Origin: an uncultured Lachnospiraceae bacterium
GTDB taxonomy: Bacteria; Bacillota; Clostridia; Lachnospirales; Lachnospiraceae
DNA: 64,000 nt
Assembly: GCA_947367855.1 (NCBI GenBank)
Contig: CANBFE010000011.1
Span: forward strand, 40,980-104,979
Direction: 5' to 3'
The position numbers were made by a program, and so were the translations under genes. A model generated the notes under the pieces. That model was given only the letters and a program-made list of their open reading frames with translations. It was not told the origin of the DNA and searched no databases. Below are positions 26,801 to 34,980 of the stretch, piece by piece (positions within the stretch are counted from its first letter, which is position 1; the number at the start of each line of letters is the position of its first letter).

Positions 26801-26892
26801 TCTATCCCGTACTGTCCGGGCAGCCGGTGGAAGCAGCCTTTGTGGCAAAATATCTCAGATGGTTTGAATCCTGGGTGCTCACGGCGCAGTAA
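23803..26892 (+). CDS. Double GT-C glycosyltransferase with C-terminal PMT (GT39-like) domain
   Basis: This membrane protein of about 1029 residues appears to be a fusion of two GT-C-fold transferases. The N-terminal half (1 to about 430) has many helices and an acidic first-loop motif (Asp55-Asn-Asp57 in RGFDNDTACF, then DQFTDYPPGYMYVLW). The C-terminal half (about 440-1029) begins with a cytoplasmic link and a helix, an extracellular beta-rich part, then the protein O-mannosyltransferase signature MYFDEIYHGRTAWEF (Asp612-Glu613) and HPPLGK, followed by FGMNPFGWRIVGTLFG. Such enzymes use polyprenyl-phosphate sugars at the outer membrane face. The start MLFIHFSAL has GGAGG at the right distance. 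Single gene; its 3' end overlaps the converging oxidoreductase gene by 14 bases. The acceptor is unknown. Confidence 0.85.
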   Translation: MLFIHFSALAGFLLFLACRKGMGLSKKMPKCSIFILVAAAFILRLLAAALSRGFDNDTACFAAWADRIFQVHPSGFYSPDQFTDYPPGYMYVLWLIGGIRHLSGIEYYSALHLMLLRLPSIFCDIFCGLLLFREASGRRSGSVGFFLCAAYLLNPAVILNSSVWGQVDSILALLAALLCLYLVRGRMYAAYIVFGAGVLLKPHMLLFAPVLLAGFLDRVLPQKPSLPSFLKEAAHNCLQILTVAAGMLILCLPFGLENVWEQYFSTVASYPYAAVNACNFWGLLGMNWVSQDTALLGIPCRFFGAAAIAATITLVVFLSLRNRRDREKYPFLGALMIFSVFLFSVRMHERYLYPGLLLLLLAFVFRPSRLIYLCYACFSVLHFYNTADVLFFYDPGAYDRKSPLILAVSAGMLLCGGLLFYTAYRFYIMGKEEPEVSAGKKIHAPRPSRRDEPLRKADLFIMTAITLLYSCFALYDLGDMQAPATSYDMAQGQSLEFDFGDSVPVSLAYYIAPWQGRTFALEAKQEASREWLSFGKIKLENVFTWQTLSLDTGMPHIKLTLEDTRASLLEFVFLDGDGNPLVPESASPYRELFDESSLYPGESSFRNSMYFDEIYHGRTAWEFLHGLTSYENTHPPLGKIFISLGVAVFGMNPFGWRIVGTLFGIAMVPVFYLFAKRLSGNTPLAALACILFSFDFMHFTQTRIATIDVYITFFVLLMYYFMYRYSRLSFYDTALGKTLLPLGACGVAMSLGIACKWTGLYAGCGLAVIFFGILYRRYQEYVYAKENPSGKTEGISHRHILECFFPALRRTILFCLVFFVAVPVTVYLLSYLPFRDYSDRGLLGRALYNQYTMFSYHSNLESPHAFSSPWYEWPLIKRPIWYYSRIVTNTAASSLREGISAFGNPAVWWMGIPAFLYMLWLWAVKKDEKAAFLVTGYLAQYLPWFFVTRVTFIYHYFPSVPFLTLMILHGLRRGKEKAPRAFSAVLILYGALAVGLFLLFYPVLSGQPVEAAFVAKYLRWFESWVLTAQ

Positions 26893-27874
26893 AGGGGCCG
26901 CTGCCGCCCCGGAAGGGCTTTCCGGAAACCGCGTCCTCATACATGGCAAACATGGTCTCCATGGTATTCTCCGCGTCGGAAAGGGTGAAACAGGTCTGTT
27001 GGTCATAGTATCTCTGCAGAAGCCTTTCATGGCCCCGGCCCCAGTAATCCTTTCCGGCCACGGCGGGGGCATCCTCCGCTGCCAGGCAGCCGTTGACCCA
27101 CAGTTTCTGGTCCATGTATCTGGCCACCCCTTTTTCAAAGGATATTTCCAGAAAGGGAGCCGAATTCTCACTGTATCCGTTGGTGGCGAAGAAGACGCCT
27201 TTGACGCCGCTTTCCAGTTCCAGATGCGCCGACAGGGTATCCTCCACCTCAATGACCCCCTCCAGGGTATGGTTGCACATATCCGTCCTTACCTTCCGGA
27301 TGTCTCCCAACAGATAACTGATAAAATCCAGGGTATGAATGGCCTGGTTAATGAGAAGTCCCCCTCCCTCCGTGGCCCATCTGCCCCTCCAGTCTCCGCT
27401 CTCGTAATAAGCCCTGTCCCGGCTCCAGGTGAGAACGGCTCTCACTGCCACAGCCCGGCCCAGGGAACCCTCAAGAATCAGCTCCCGCAGCTTCAGAATG
27501 CAGGGATTTAAGCGGTTCTGGAGAACCACGCAGACCCTGTCCGAGCCCTCCAGGGCCTTCAGGCTGTTCCATTCCTGCCTGGTCCTGGTGACAGGCTTTT
27601 CCGTCACCACGTCCTTCCCTGCCTCCAGGGCCCTGCGGATCATTTCATAATGAAGCCAGTGGGGCGTACAGATATGAACGCTGTCCACTGCCGGGTCCTG
27701 CAGCATGGCGTCGAAATCCTCATATTCCTTCACGCCGTACTTCTCCCTGCACAGTCTCCGTCTCTCCGGGTCAATGTCACAGACGCCGTACAGCCGGGCC
27801 TGCTCCACCTTTTCCAGGGCCAGCCCGTGTATGGGACCGATTGCCCCGTATCCCACAATACACACCTTTTTCAT
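26879..27874 (-). CDS. Gfo/Idh/MocA family oxidoreductase
   Basis: This NAD(P)-dependent sugar dehydrogenase of about 331 residues has an N-terminal Rossmann motif (GYGAIGPIHG) and the conserved EKPVTR near residue 94, followed by the C-terminal substrate domain with a WRGRWATEGGGLLINQAIH segment typical of the family. ATG 27874 lies two bases after the stop of the TIM-barrel gene upstream, so translation is coupled; a TTG three codons earlier is less likely. It is the last gene of a four-gene operon holding two dehydrogenases and two isomerases. The family oxidises or reduces sugar carbons, often C3 of glycosides. The exact substrate is unknown. Confidence 0.9.
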   Translation of the reverse strand: MKKVCIVGYGAIGPIHGLALEKVEQARLYGVCDIDPERRRLCREKYGVKEYEDFDAMLQDPAVDSVHICTPHWLHYEMIRRALEAGKDVVTEKPVTRTRQEWNSLKALEGSDRVCVVLQNRLNPCILKLRELILEGSLGRAVAVRAVLTWSRDRAYYESGDWRGRWATEGGGLLINQAIHTLDFISYLLGDIRKVRTDMCNHTLEGVIEVEDTLSAHLELESGVKGVFFATNGYSENSAPFLEISFEKGVARYMDQKLWVNGCLAAEDAPAVAGKDYWGRGHERLLQRYYDQQTCFTLSDAENTMETMFAMYEDAVSGKPFRGGSGPFTAP

Positions 27875-27876
27875 TT

Positions 27877-28641
27877 TCAGCAAAATCCCTTTCCTGTGAG
27901 ATAATCATAGCTCATCTTCATGGACACAAAGGGGTCCCTCCTGCAGACATCCTGCTCCACCAGGGCCCAGCGTGTCCCGGCCTCCTCGCATGCCGCTATT
28001 ATGCCGTCCCAGTCCAGGCTTCCCTCTCCCACCTCGGCCATCTCCGTGGTATTATCCGCATTGGCCTTGAGATCCTTGAAATGGATGGCCATGGCCCTCT
28101 CCCCAAGATTTCGGATAAATTCCACCGGGTTCCTGCCGCCTGCCTGAACCCAGTAGGTGTCGACAATAAAGCGGAAATTCTCCGGGTCCGTCTCTTCTAT
28201 CAGGCGGTCCATGATGAACCTGTCCTCGATCCTGGCGAACTCCAGGGCATGGTTGTGGTATCCGAAAAACATTCCTTCCGCCCCAAGCTTTTCTGCCATC
28301 CCGTCTGCCTCCCGGATAAAGCGTCCCAGGGCTTCCCCGCTCTCCCTGGCCCATCCAGGCATGCAGCCCAGCCCGCAGAGCTCACAGCCCAGGGTGCGGT
28401 TGTAGTCCATGATTTCTCCAAGGTCTCTCTGGAAATCCTCAAAGCTTCTGTGGGTGGTAACCACCTCCAGCCCGTAACGGTCCAGAACCTTTCTCATCTC
28501 AGCCGCCCCCAGGGGTGTCCCGGAAATCTGAACGGTCTTGTAGCCGATCTCGCTGACCTTCCTGCATGTCTCCTCAAATTCCTCTATGGTTTTAGTATAG
28601 TCCCTCAATGTGTAATACTGCGCGCCGATTCTTCTGTCCAT
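27877..28641 (-). CDS. TIM-barrel sugar phosphate isomerase/epimerase family protein
   Basis: This 254-residue protein has the AP-endonuclease-2-like TIM barrel with metal-ligand candidates in FFGYHNHALEF (His), FIVDTYWVQAGG (Asp), MAIHFKDLK (His) and WALVEQD (Glu). Relatives isomerise or epimerise ketosugars or inosose, and some cleave keto-glycosides. GAGG lies five bases before the ATG. It sits between two Gfo/Idh/MocA dehydrogenases in one operon, which suggests that it acts on their keto products. Confidence 0.87.
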   Translation of the reverse strand: MDRRIGAQYYTLRDYTKTIEEFEETCRKVSEIGYKTVQISGTPLGAAEMRKVLDRYGLEVVTTHRSFEDFQRDLGEIMDYNRTLGCELCGLGCMPGWARESGEALGRFIREADGMAEKLGAEGMFFGYHNHALEFARIEDRFIMDRLIEETDPENFRFIVDTYWVQAGGRNPVEFIRNLGERAMAIHFKDLKANADNTTEMAEVGEGSLDWDGIIAACEEAGTRWALVEQDVCRRDPFVSMKMSYDYLTGKGFC

Positions 28642-28699
28642 GACTGCCTCATTCCTTTCCTTCCCAAATGCATATGTACGGTTTCTTCCACAATAGGTC

Positions 28700-29860
28700 T
28701 CAATAAGTTTTGCTGGTATCCGAAATTACCTGGGATTCCTTTTTTACCACCGTGGATTTCTGAATCTTCTCCTGGAGCAGACTGTAAAATCTTTCATCCG
28801 GGAAATTTTTTACGTCAACGGTCTCACCCGTCCAGGCGCTTAAATGAATGGCATTGGAAATGGTAAGGCCCAGAATGCCCTCCTCCCCCTTTGCCAGCAG
28901 GCTGGTTCCCCTTAAAACCGCGGATGCAAAATTGCTCAGAATCCCAGGATGCTGGGGTCCGCCGGAAAAATCTGCGGGAATATTGCACTCCCAGCACTCC
29001 GGCTTTCCGAAGGCCTCCGTATTTGTTTTGTTGAATTCCCTCTCCGGCACAATATTGCGGTGGAACAGAATACGGTTATTCTCTATGACCACTTTGCCCA
29101 TGTCGCAGGCGATCTCCAGACGGTTGGTTCCCGGCGCCTCCCCCGTGGATGTGATATATTCCCCGGTAGTACCGTTGTCATATTCGAAAAAGGCCATCAC
29201 ATCGTCTTCCACTTCAATGTCATAGTATTTCCCAAAGCTGGCCCGGGCATAGATCCTGTCCGGCATGCCGAAAAGCCACTGCCACAGATCCAGCTGATGG
29301 GGATTCTGGTTGATCAGGGCGCCGCCTCCCTCCGTCTTCCAGGTGGAACGCCAGGTACTGCTGTCATGGTAGGCCTGGGGACGGTACCAGTCCGTAATAA
29401 TCCAGGTAACCCTCTTGATATGGCCCAGCTCACCCCGCTGAATCATCTCCCGCAGCTTCTGGTAGACCGGATTGGTCCTCTGGTTATACATGATGCCAAA
29501 CACTCTGCCCGAGGCTGCCGCCGCCCGGTTCATCTCCCTTACCTGCATGGTATACACTCCCGCAGGCTTCTCCGTGATCACATGGAGACCATGCCTGAAG
29601 GCTTCCACAGCCAGGGCGGGATGGTCATAATGGGGGGTTGCAATAATGACCGCATCGCACAGTCCGCTCTGAAACAATTCCTCCCCGGAGGAAAAAACCG
29701 GAATCCCGGGATACTGCTTTTGGGCCGCCTGCTGCCTGGCCGGAGAGATGTCGCAGATTGCCCCCATCTCCATCTCCGGCACCCTGCCCCCTGCCACGCT
29801 TGCCACATGGCCTGTTCCCATGTTTCCGAAACCGATAACGCCTAATCTTAACTTTTCCAT
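28700..29860 (-). CDS. Gfo/Idh/MocA family oxidoreductase
   Basis: This 386-residue dehydrogenase has the nucleotide motif GVIGFGNMGTGHV at the start, the EKPAGVYTMQV block near residue 98, and WRSTWKTEGGGALINQNPHQLDLW in the C-terminal domain, which matches the other dehydrogenase of this operon; the two are distant paralogues. The larger C-terminal domain (EYITSTGEAPGTNRLE) is typical of glycoside or inositol dehydrogenases. AAGGA precedes the ATG. It is the second gene of the operon, 25 bases after the first isomerase gene. The specific sugar is unknown. Confidence 0.9.
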   Translation of the reverse strand: MEKLRLGVIGFGNMGTGHVASVAGGRVPEMEMGAICDISPARQQAAQKQYPGIPVFSSGEELFQSGLCDAVIIATPHYDHPALAVEAFRHGLHVITEKPAGVYTMQVREMNRAAAASGRVFGIMYNQRTNPVYQKLREMIQRGELGHIKRVTWIITDWYRPQAYHDSSTWRSTWKTEGGGALINQNPHQLDLWQWLFGMPDRIYARASFGKYYDIEVEDDVMAFFEYDNGTTGEYITSTGEAPGTNRLEIACDMGKVVIENNRILFHRNIVPEREFNKTNTEAFGKPECWECNIPADFSGGPQHPGILSNFASAVLRGTSLLAKGEEGILGLTISNAIHLSAWTGETVDVKNFPDERFYSLLQEKIQKSTVVKKESQVISDTSKTY

Positions 29861-29885
29861 TGCGGTAATTCCTTTCTTTTCAATG

Positions 29886-30746
29886 TCAATCGGCCTGCCA
29901 GACCCGGTCCATTATCTCCTCCAGGGCCCGGTATGCCAGTACAAAGGTTCCCTCCCCGCCCCGGGGAAGTCCCTTCATCTTGTCGTCCAGTTCCAGGTTC
30001 TCAAGTCCTGCAAAGCTTCCCAGATGGGGTTCCAGACTCAGAAATCCCCTGTAGCCCCCTTTCAGAAGCGAACGCAGAAGCCATTCCAGTTCGCCGTCCC
30101 CTGCCCCGGCAGGCACTACGCGTCCATCCGCTGCCAGAGCATCCTTGATATGCATATAGGCGATATGTCCCTTCAGCCTCTCATAGGCCTCTCTGGTATT
30201 CTGCCCGCACTGCACGAAGTTAGCCGGGTCGAACACAGCCCGGAAATGCCTTCCTCCCAGTTCCTCCATCAGGTCGCTGCAGCGCTCCACGGTATCCCCG
30301 TAGATATCCTTCTCGTTCTCATGCAGCAGAACCACGCCGTGCTCCTCTGCATAACGGATCATCCTGCCCAGACGCTCCAGGACTTCCCCTCTTTCCTCCC
30401 GGGTCCAGCTGCCGCCCTCATGGTAAAAGCTGAACATGCGGATGTATTCCGCTTCCAGGCGGCAGGCCGTTTCCACCACCCTCTTAAACAGCTCGAAATG
30501 TTCCCCGAAATCGCTTTCCAGTTTCACCTTGCCTATGGGGGAACCGATGGAGGAAGCCTTTATTCCAAAGGCATCCATCTTTTTCTTCAGTTCCGTCACT
30601 TCCTCCCAGGAAAGGTCGGCGATATTTTTCCCGTCGATTCCCCTGGGCTCGAAAAATCCCATCCCGAGTCTGTTCAGCGCCCGGAACTGCTCTTCCACAT
30701 TTTCCGTTATCTCATCCGAAAATCCGCTGATTTTTGCATAGTTCAT
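29886..30746 (-). CDS. TIM-barrel sugar phosphate isomerase/epimerase family protein
   Basis: A protein of about 286 residues from MNYAKISGFSDEI, chosen because AGGAGG is eight bases upstream; an in-frame ATG lies further up at 30806. Metal-ligand candidates sit in LLHENEKDIYGD (Glu), FRAVFDPANFV (Asp), AYMHIKDAL (His) and LSLEPHLG (Glu), as in YcjR- and IolE-like epimerases. It is the first gene of the four-gene operon, divergent from an AraC regulator. It probably reshapes a keto-sugar or 3-keto-glycoside. Confidence 0.88.
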   Translation of the reverse strand: MNYAKISGFSDEITENVEEQFRALNRLGMGFFEPRGIDGKNIADLSWEEVTELKKKMDAFGIKASSIGSPIGKVKLESDFGEHFELFKRVVETACRLEAEYIRMFSFYHEGGSWTREERGEVLERLGRMIRYAEEHGVVLLHENEKDIYGDTVERCSDLMEELGGRHFRAVFDPANFVQCGQNTREAYERLKGHIAYMHIKDALAADGRVVPAGAGDGELEWLLRSLLKGGYRGFLSLEPHLGSFAGLENLELDDKMKGLPRGGEGTFVLAYRALEEIMDRVWQAD

Positions 30747-30850
30747 CCGGATAACCTCCTGACTCTGCCGGCGCTGTCCTGCCTGCCGGTCCGTCATTAC
30801 CATCATAATACATCCTTTTTACAATTAACATATTATTTATTGCGAAAAAC

Positions 30851-30878
30851 ATTGCATTTCTTGCCCTATTGGTATAAA
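30851..30878 (+). promoter_or_regulatory. Predicted promoter of the AraC regulator gene
   Basis: ATTGCA (30851-30856) and TATAAA (30873-30878) have a 16-base spacer, about 40 bases before the start codon. The 170-base divergent region must also hold the operon promoter, which I could not place with confidence. Confidence 0.4.
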
Positions 30879-30917
30879 CTGGAAAAAATCCTGTAACACA
30901 GAAGAGAGGTAATTTCC

Positions 30918-31715
30918 ATGGCTTCCCATTATTCCGTCTCCGAATCCTACACCCCGTCCCCCACCAATGCCCATTTCGCGCTCCACAACCACAATGACTA
31001 CGAGATACTATTGTTTCTGGAGGGGGATGCCAGGTACATTGTGGAAGACAATGCCTATACCCTGGAGCCGGGGGATCTCATTGTCATACGAAAGCATGAA
31101 CTTCACAGAATCTATCACAACAGCTCCAGTCCCTACCGGAGGGTGGTGATGATGGTCTCTCCGGAATTTTTCCGCGAAAATGCCTGTACCTGTTATGAAG
31201 CGCAGTTCGCAAATGCTTCTCCAGGCACAGGCCATAAAATTCCTGCGGATCTGGTCCGTTCCGTCGGACTGTATGATGCTTTCCTGAGATACCGGAAATA
31301 TTCCGGAGAGTACAGCCTTCCCTGGGACACGCCCGTGCTCACTGCCACTGTCACGGAAATTCTGTACCTGGTCAACCAGATCCGGCACTTTTCCTCCCCG
31401 GATCTCTCCGTGGAGCCCATAAAGTCCGTGATCCTGTATCTGAACAACAATTATACCTCGGACATCACCCTGGACGCCCTGCAGGAAAAATTTTTCATAT
31501 CAAAATACTATCTGTGCCGGGAATTCCACAGGGCCACCGGGCTCACGGTCCACGCCTATATCAGCAGAAAACGTCTCACAAAGGTCCGGGAACTGCGGAG
31601 CCGGGGAATGCGCATCGGCGACGCTGCCCTTGAGGCAGGCTTCCGGGATTATTCCTCCTTTTACAGGGCATTCCAGAAAGAATACGGGGTTTCCCCCAGG
31701 GAGGCCATGTCCTGA
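30918..31715 (+). CDS. AraC family transcriptional regulator (cupin sensor)
   Basis: This 265-residue regulator has an N-terminal cupin with the histidine-rich sugar-sensing motif HNHNDYEILLFLEGD and GDLIVIRKHELH, then a linker and a C-terminal double helix-turn-helix (ITLDALQEKFFISKYYLCREF; GFRDYSSFYRAFQKEYGVSP). AGAGAGG precedes the ATG. It is divergent from the two-dehydrogenase/two-isomerase operon, which it presumably activates in response to a glycoside. Confidence 0.92.
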   Translation: MASHYSVSESYTPSPTNAHFALHNHNDYEILLFLEGDARYIVEDNAYTLEPGDLIVIRKHELHRIYHNSSSPYRRVVMMVSPEFFRENACTCYEAQFANASPGTGHKIPADLVRSVGLYDAFLRYRKYSGEYSLPWDTPVLTATVTEILYLVNQIRHFSSPDLSVEPIKSVILYLNNNYTSDITLDALQEKFFISKYYLCREFHRATGLTVHAYISRKRLTKVRELRSRGMRIGDAALEAGFRDYSSFYRAFQKEYGVSPREAMS

Positions 31716-31738
31716 ACCCCTTTCAGGCTTCCGGCTCC

Positions 31739-33319
31739 TTACAGCAGCGGGGCCACTGCTTTCATCAGCTGTCCCGTAAGCTTTACCGTCCATTTCTCCT
31801 TCCGTATGGTTTCCGCTGTCACCTGCCTGCATTTTGCAAAGACGTCCTGAAAATCCTTCTCCACATCCCTGATACAGTCCGTGCCGTACATATAGGTGGC
31901 GCATTCGAAATGATGGTACAGGCTGCGGTAATCCAGGTTGATGGTTCCCACCACCGCTTCCCTGGAATCGCTGACAAACACCTTGGCATGGACAAATCCC
32001 GGGGTATATTCGTAAATTTTCACCCCGGATTCCAACAGGGAGGCATAATGGGTCTTGGCAAGGGCGTAGGGTATGGCCTTGTCCGGAATTCCCGGCAGCA
32101 CCACCACTACCTCCACTCCTCTCTCAGCGGCAAACTTCAGCGCAGTCTCCATTTCCCCGTCCAGAATCAGGTAGGGCGTCATGATATGCACATACTCCGA
32201 CGCGCGGTTCAGGATGTCCATGTATACCCTTTCCCCCAGTTTGTCGTTGTCCAGGGGACAGTCTCCGTAGGGAATCACATAACCTTCCGCCTTTTCCGCA
32301 GGATAGGAAGGATAGGAAAGAAACCTGGCAGACTCATCCTCTCCGCCGTCAATCTCCCACATCTGCAGGAACATCAAGGTAAAGGTCTTCACAGCCTCCC
32401 CCTTCAGCATAACGGCGGTATCCTTCCAGTGTCCGAACCTCACCGTATGGTTGATATATTCATCCGACAGATTCACCCCGCCGTTAAAGGCTGTATGTCC
32501 GTCGATGACCAGAATCTTCCTGTGGTCCCGGTAATTATAGTGGGTGGAAATAAAGGGCAGCACCGGGGCAAATACCTTGCACTGAATGCCCAGGGCCCTG
32601 AGTCTCCCGGGGTAGTCCCTGGGCAGCAGGGCAAACTCACAGGTTCCGTCATACATAAGCCGCACATCCACGCCCTCTGCAGCCTTTCTGGCCAGTATCT
32701 CCAGTATCCTTCCCCACATAAGCCCTTCGCTGACAATAAAGTACTCCATGAAGATAAAATGCTCCGCTTTCTCCAGCTGCGCAAGCATCTCCTGAAACTT
32801 ATCCTCCCCCAGGGGAAAATAGGTCACCTCAGTCCTGTCGTACACCGGATGGCAGCCGCTCCTGCCCATATAATGCGCCAACGCCGCAGCCCCTCTGTTT
32901 TCCCCGGAAAATTTCTCCAGCACTGCCTCACTCTGGGGTATTGCCTCCTTTGTCCGGAGAATGAGCTGGTCAATCCGCTTTTTCAGTGCCCTGTGGCCGA
33001 TATCGCTGCGGGTAAAGGAAAAAAGGAGCACCCCGAACACAGGCATAAGAATAAGCACCATAAGCCAGGTTATCTTTGCCGTGGGATTGATGCCGCTGTT
33101 CAGCAGGTACACCACCATCACAAATGACACCAGTACCATCACCCCCAGAAAATGGGGCAGAAACTCCTGAAACCGCTGAAAAATCCCCACCAGAAACACC
33201 ACCTGCGCCACCAGCATCAGCAGCATCAGTCCGAAACGGCTGAAAATGGCATGAATCATTCCCTTCTGACCTTTTTTCAGGAGGGTCAGCCCCTTGTTTT
33301 TGTAATTCTCAACCTGCAT
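31739..33319 (-). CDS. cls: Cardiolipin synthase (phospholipase D family)
   Basis: This 526-residue membrane enzyme joins two phosphatidylglycerol molecules to cardiolipin. Two N-terminal helices (about 28-47 and 58-75) plus a third (about 85-102) precede two catalytic HKD motifs: HRKILVIDG (His266, Lys268, Asp273) followed by FNGGVNLSDEY, and HAKVFVSDS near residue 450 followed by GTINLDYRS. Length and order match Gram-positive Cls proteins. AAGGAG lies six bases before the ATG. It converges with the AraC gene and follows the tandem-ACT gene, from which a terminator separates it. Confidence 0.95.
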   Translation of the reverse strand: MQVENYKNKGLTLLKKGQKGMIHAIFSRFGLMLLMLVAQVVFLVGIFQRFQEFLPHFLGVMVLVSFVMVVYLLNSGINPTAKITWLMVLILMPVFGVLLFSFTRSDIGHRALKKRIDQLILRTKEAIPQSEAVLEKFSGENRGAAALAHYMGRSGCHPVYDRTEVTYFPLGEDKFQEMLAQLEKAEHFIFMEYFIVSEGLMWGRILEILARKAAEGVDVRLMYDGTCEFALLPRDYPGRLRALGIQCKVFAPVLPFISTHYNYRDHRKILVIDGHTAFNGGVNLSDEYINHTVRFGHWKDTAVMLKGEAVKTFTLMFLQMWEIDGGEDESARFLSYPSYPAEKAEGYVIPYGDCPLDNDKLGERVYMDILNRASEYVHIMTPYLILDGEMETALKFAAERGVEVVVVLPGIPDKAIPYALAKTHYASLLESGVKIYEYTPGFVHAKVFVSDSREAVVGTINLDYRSLYHHFECATYMYGTDCIRDVEKDFQDVFAKCRQVTAETIRKEKWTVKLTGQLMKAVAPLL

Positions 33320-33355
33320 TTGTTTCTCCTTTGTACCGGATTTTCCTTATACGAT

Positions 33356-33391
33356 AAAGAAAACAGCTTCACCGTTTTCCCGCAAAGCTGT
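33356..33391 (-). terminator. Intrinsic terminator after the ACT-domain gene
   Basis: On the minus strand ACAGCTT and AAGCTGT pair across a 15-base loop and are followed by TTTTCTTT. The stem starts at the stop codon of the ACT-domain gene. Confidence 0.6.
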
Positions 33392-33855
33392 CAACAAGAA
33401 ACATATAAATCCGATTCCATTATCTCCCGGATGATCTGTCCGGCCTGGTCCGCAGTGTCCGCGGAAACTCCTATCACAAGTCTGTCTTCACATTTGATGT
33501 AACGCTGCATGATAATGTCCACGTCCTGTATGGCCAGGCTTGAGATAATCATGCCTATCCTGCGGGATGTAATCTGCGCGTTCTCGATATACAGCATGAT
33601 AATATCCCCGTTTATGTAAACTTCTGTCTGCCTCAGCTCCTGCTCAAGCATGGCGGCAAACCCGTTGATCTTTTCGCGCTCTGCCTCCCTGACAACGATT
33701 GCAAGCCAGTCAATGTTAATGGCCATACACTCACAGGGAATCCGGCATTTCTCCAGTATCTCAAAAATTTTCCGGATGCTTTTCTTATCCCTGGCCAGCT
33801 TCCTGCGCTCTATTGTAATGCGGACCGCATTTATCCTCTGAATCTTTTTTTCCAT
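33391..33855 (-). CDS. Small protein with two ACT-like domains
   Basis: This 154-residue protein looks like the tandem ACT regulatory part of aspartokinase without the kinase: strand KKIQRINAVRITIE, helix IRKIFEILEKCRIPCECMAI, a second unit GDIIMLYIENAQITSRRIGMIISSL, and LVIGVSADTADQAGQIIREIM. ACT domains bind amino acids or other small ligands. Assignment is by fold pattern only. GGAG lies six bases before the ATG. Neighbours (cardiolipin synthase, recombinase) give no hint of the role. Confidence 0.65.
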   Translation of the reverse strand: MEKKIQRINAVRITIERRKLARDKKSIRKIFEILEKCRIPCECMAINIDWLAIVVREAEREKINGFAAMLEQELRQTEVYINGDIIMLYIENAQITSRRIGMIISSLAIQDVDIIMQRYIKCEDRLVIGVSADTADQAGQIIREIMESDLYVSC

Positions 33856-34004
33856 TCAATACTCCACCAAACCTTTGCGCCTTAAAAGAAGAATGTATTA
33901 ATACTATCATATTCGTTCAACGATTTCAACAAAAGTTTATAAAGTTATTCCGTCCTGCTGCTTTCTTTTTTTGGTAAACTGGAAAAAAACCAAGGAGGTT
34001 CCCT

Positions 34005-34925
34005 ATGAACAATTTACAGACCCATATTCAAAACTACATGGAATACTGCAGAAACCAGAAGCGTCTGGACAGAAAAACGCTGAAAGCTTATCAGATCGAC
34101 CTGACACAGTTTCAGTCCCAGATCGCATCCTCTGACATCTCGGAAATCGGTTCCGACATGCTGGAAGCTTTCATCAGGAGCCTCCATCAAAGGTACCAGC
34201 CCAAGACTGTAAAGCGGAAAATCGCCTCGCTGAAAGCGCTTTTCCATTATCTGGAGTACAAGGATATCATTGACAGGAATCCCTTCAACAAAATACAGGT
34301 GCGTTTCCGGGAACCCGTGATTCTCCCGAAGACCATTCCCCTCCACACCGTTGAGACCCTTCTCTCCGCCCTGTACAGACAGCTGGAATCCGTGGAAACC
34401 AGCTACCAGAGAAAAAATGTCCTCCGGGACATTGCTGTGACCGAAGCGCTCTTTGCCACAGGAATGAGAATCTCCGAACTCTGTTCCCTGAGAGCCTGTG
34501 ACGTGGACCTTAACGACGGCAACATTCTGATCTACGGAAAGGGCTCCAAGGAACGCCGCATCCAGATCGAGAATCCGGATGTGATAAACGCCCTGGAAAG
34601 TTACCACAGGGCATTTGCGGAAAACATCCGTAAATGCGGATATTTTTTTGCCACACAGAAGGGCAGGGAGCTGTCCGACCAGTCGGTCCGCAGAATGCTC
34701 AATAAATATACTGCCCTTGCCGCCATAGAACAGCATATCACCCCCCATATGTTCCGCCATACCTTCGCCACAAGTCTCCTGGAGGCAGACGTGGACATCC
34801 GCTATATCCAGGAAATGCTGGGCCACAGCTCCATCCATATCACGGAAATCTACACCCATGTGGCCATGTCCAAGCAGCGGAACATCCTTGCCACCAAGCA
34901 TCCCAGGAAGAATCTGCGAATCTGA
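34005..34925 (+). CDS. Tyrosine recombinase, XerC/XerD type
   Basis: This 306-residue site-specific recombinase has the N-terminal SAM-like DNA-binding domain (to about residue 95) and the catalytic domain with Arg155 (ATGMRISEL), Lys179 (GKGSKER), His248 and Arg251 (HMFRHTFATSL), His274 (MLGHSSIHIT) and nucleophile Tyr283 (IYTHVAMSK). All catalytic residues are present. AAGGAGG lies six bases before the ATG, and a strong terminator follows. No attachment sites or element cargo surround it, so it may be a chromosomal Xer-like enzyme rather than part of an element. Confidence 0.92.
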   Translation: MNNLQTHIQNYMEYCRNQKRLDRKTLKAYQIDLTQFQSQIASSDISEIGSDMLEAFIRSLHQRYQPKTVKRKIASLKALFHYLEYKDIIDRNPFNKIQVRFREPVILPKTIPLHTVETLLSALYRQLESVETSYQRKNVLRDIAVTEALFATGMRISELCSLRACDVDLNDGNILIYGKGSKERRIQIENPDVINALESYHRAFAENIRKCGYFFATQKGRELSDQSVRRMLNKYTALAAIEQHITPHMFRHTFATSLLEADVDIRYIQEMLGHSSIHITEIYTHVAMSKQRNILATKHPRKNLRI

Positions 34926-34933
34926 ACATAAGA

Positions 34934-34972
34934 CAGCAATCCGTCCGGTATCGGTACGGATTGCTGCTTTTT
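34934..34972 (+). terminator. Intrinsic terminator of the recombinase gene
   Basis: CAGCAATCCGT (34934-34944) pairs with ACGGATTGCTG (34956-34966) and is followed by CTTTTT. It lies just past the stop. Confidence 0.88.
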
Positions 34973-34980
34973 GAATCCTC

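Noticed and set aside
34005..34925. XerC/D-type recombinase as the integrase of a mobile island
   Set aside because: Neighbours are housekeeping and sugar genes, no att-like direct repeats were seen, and the gene has its own terminator.
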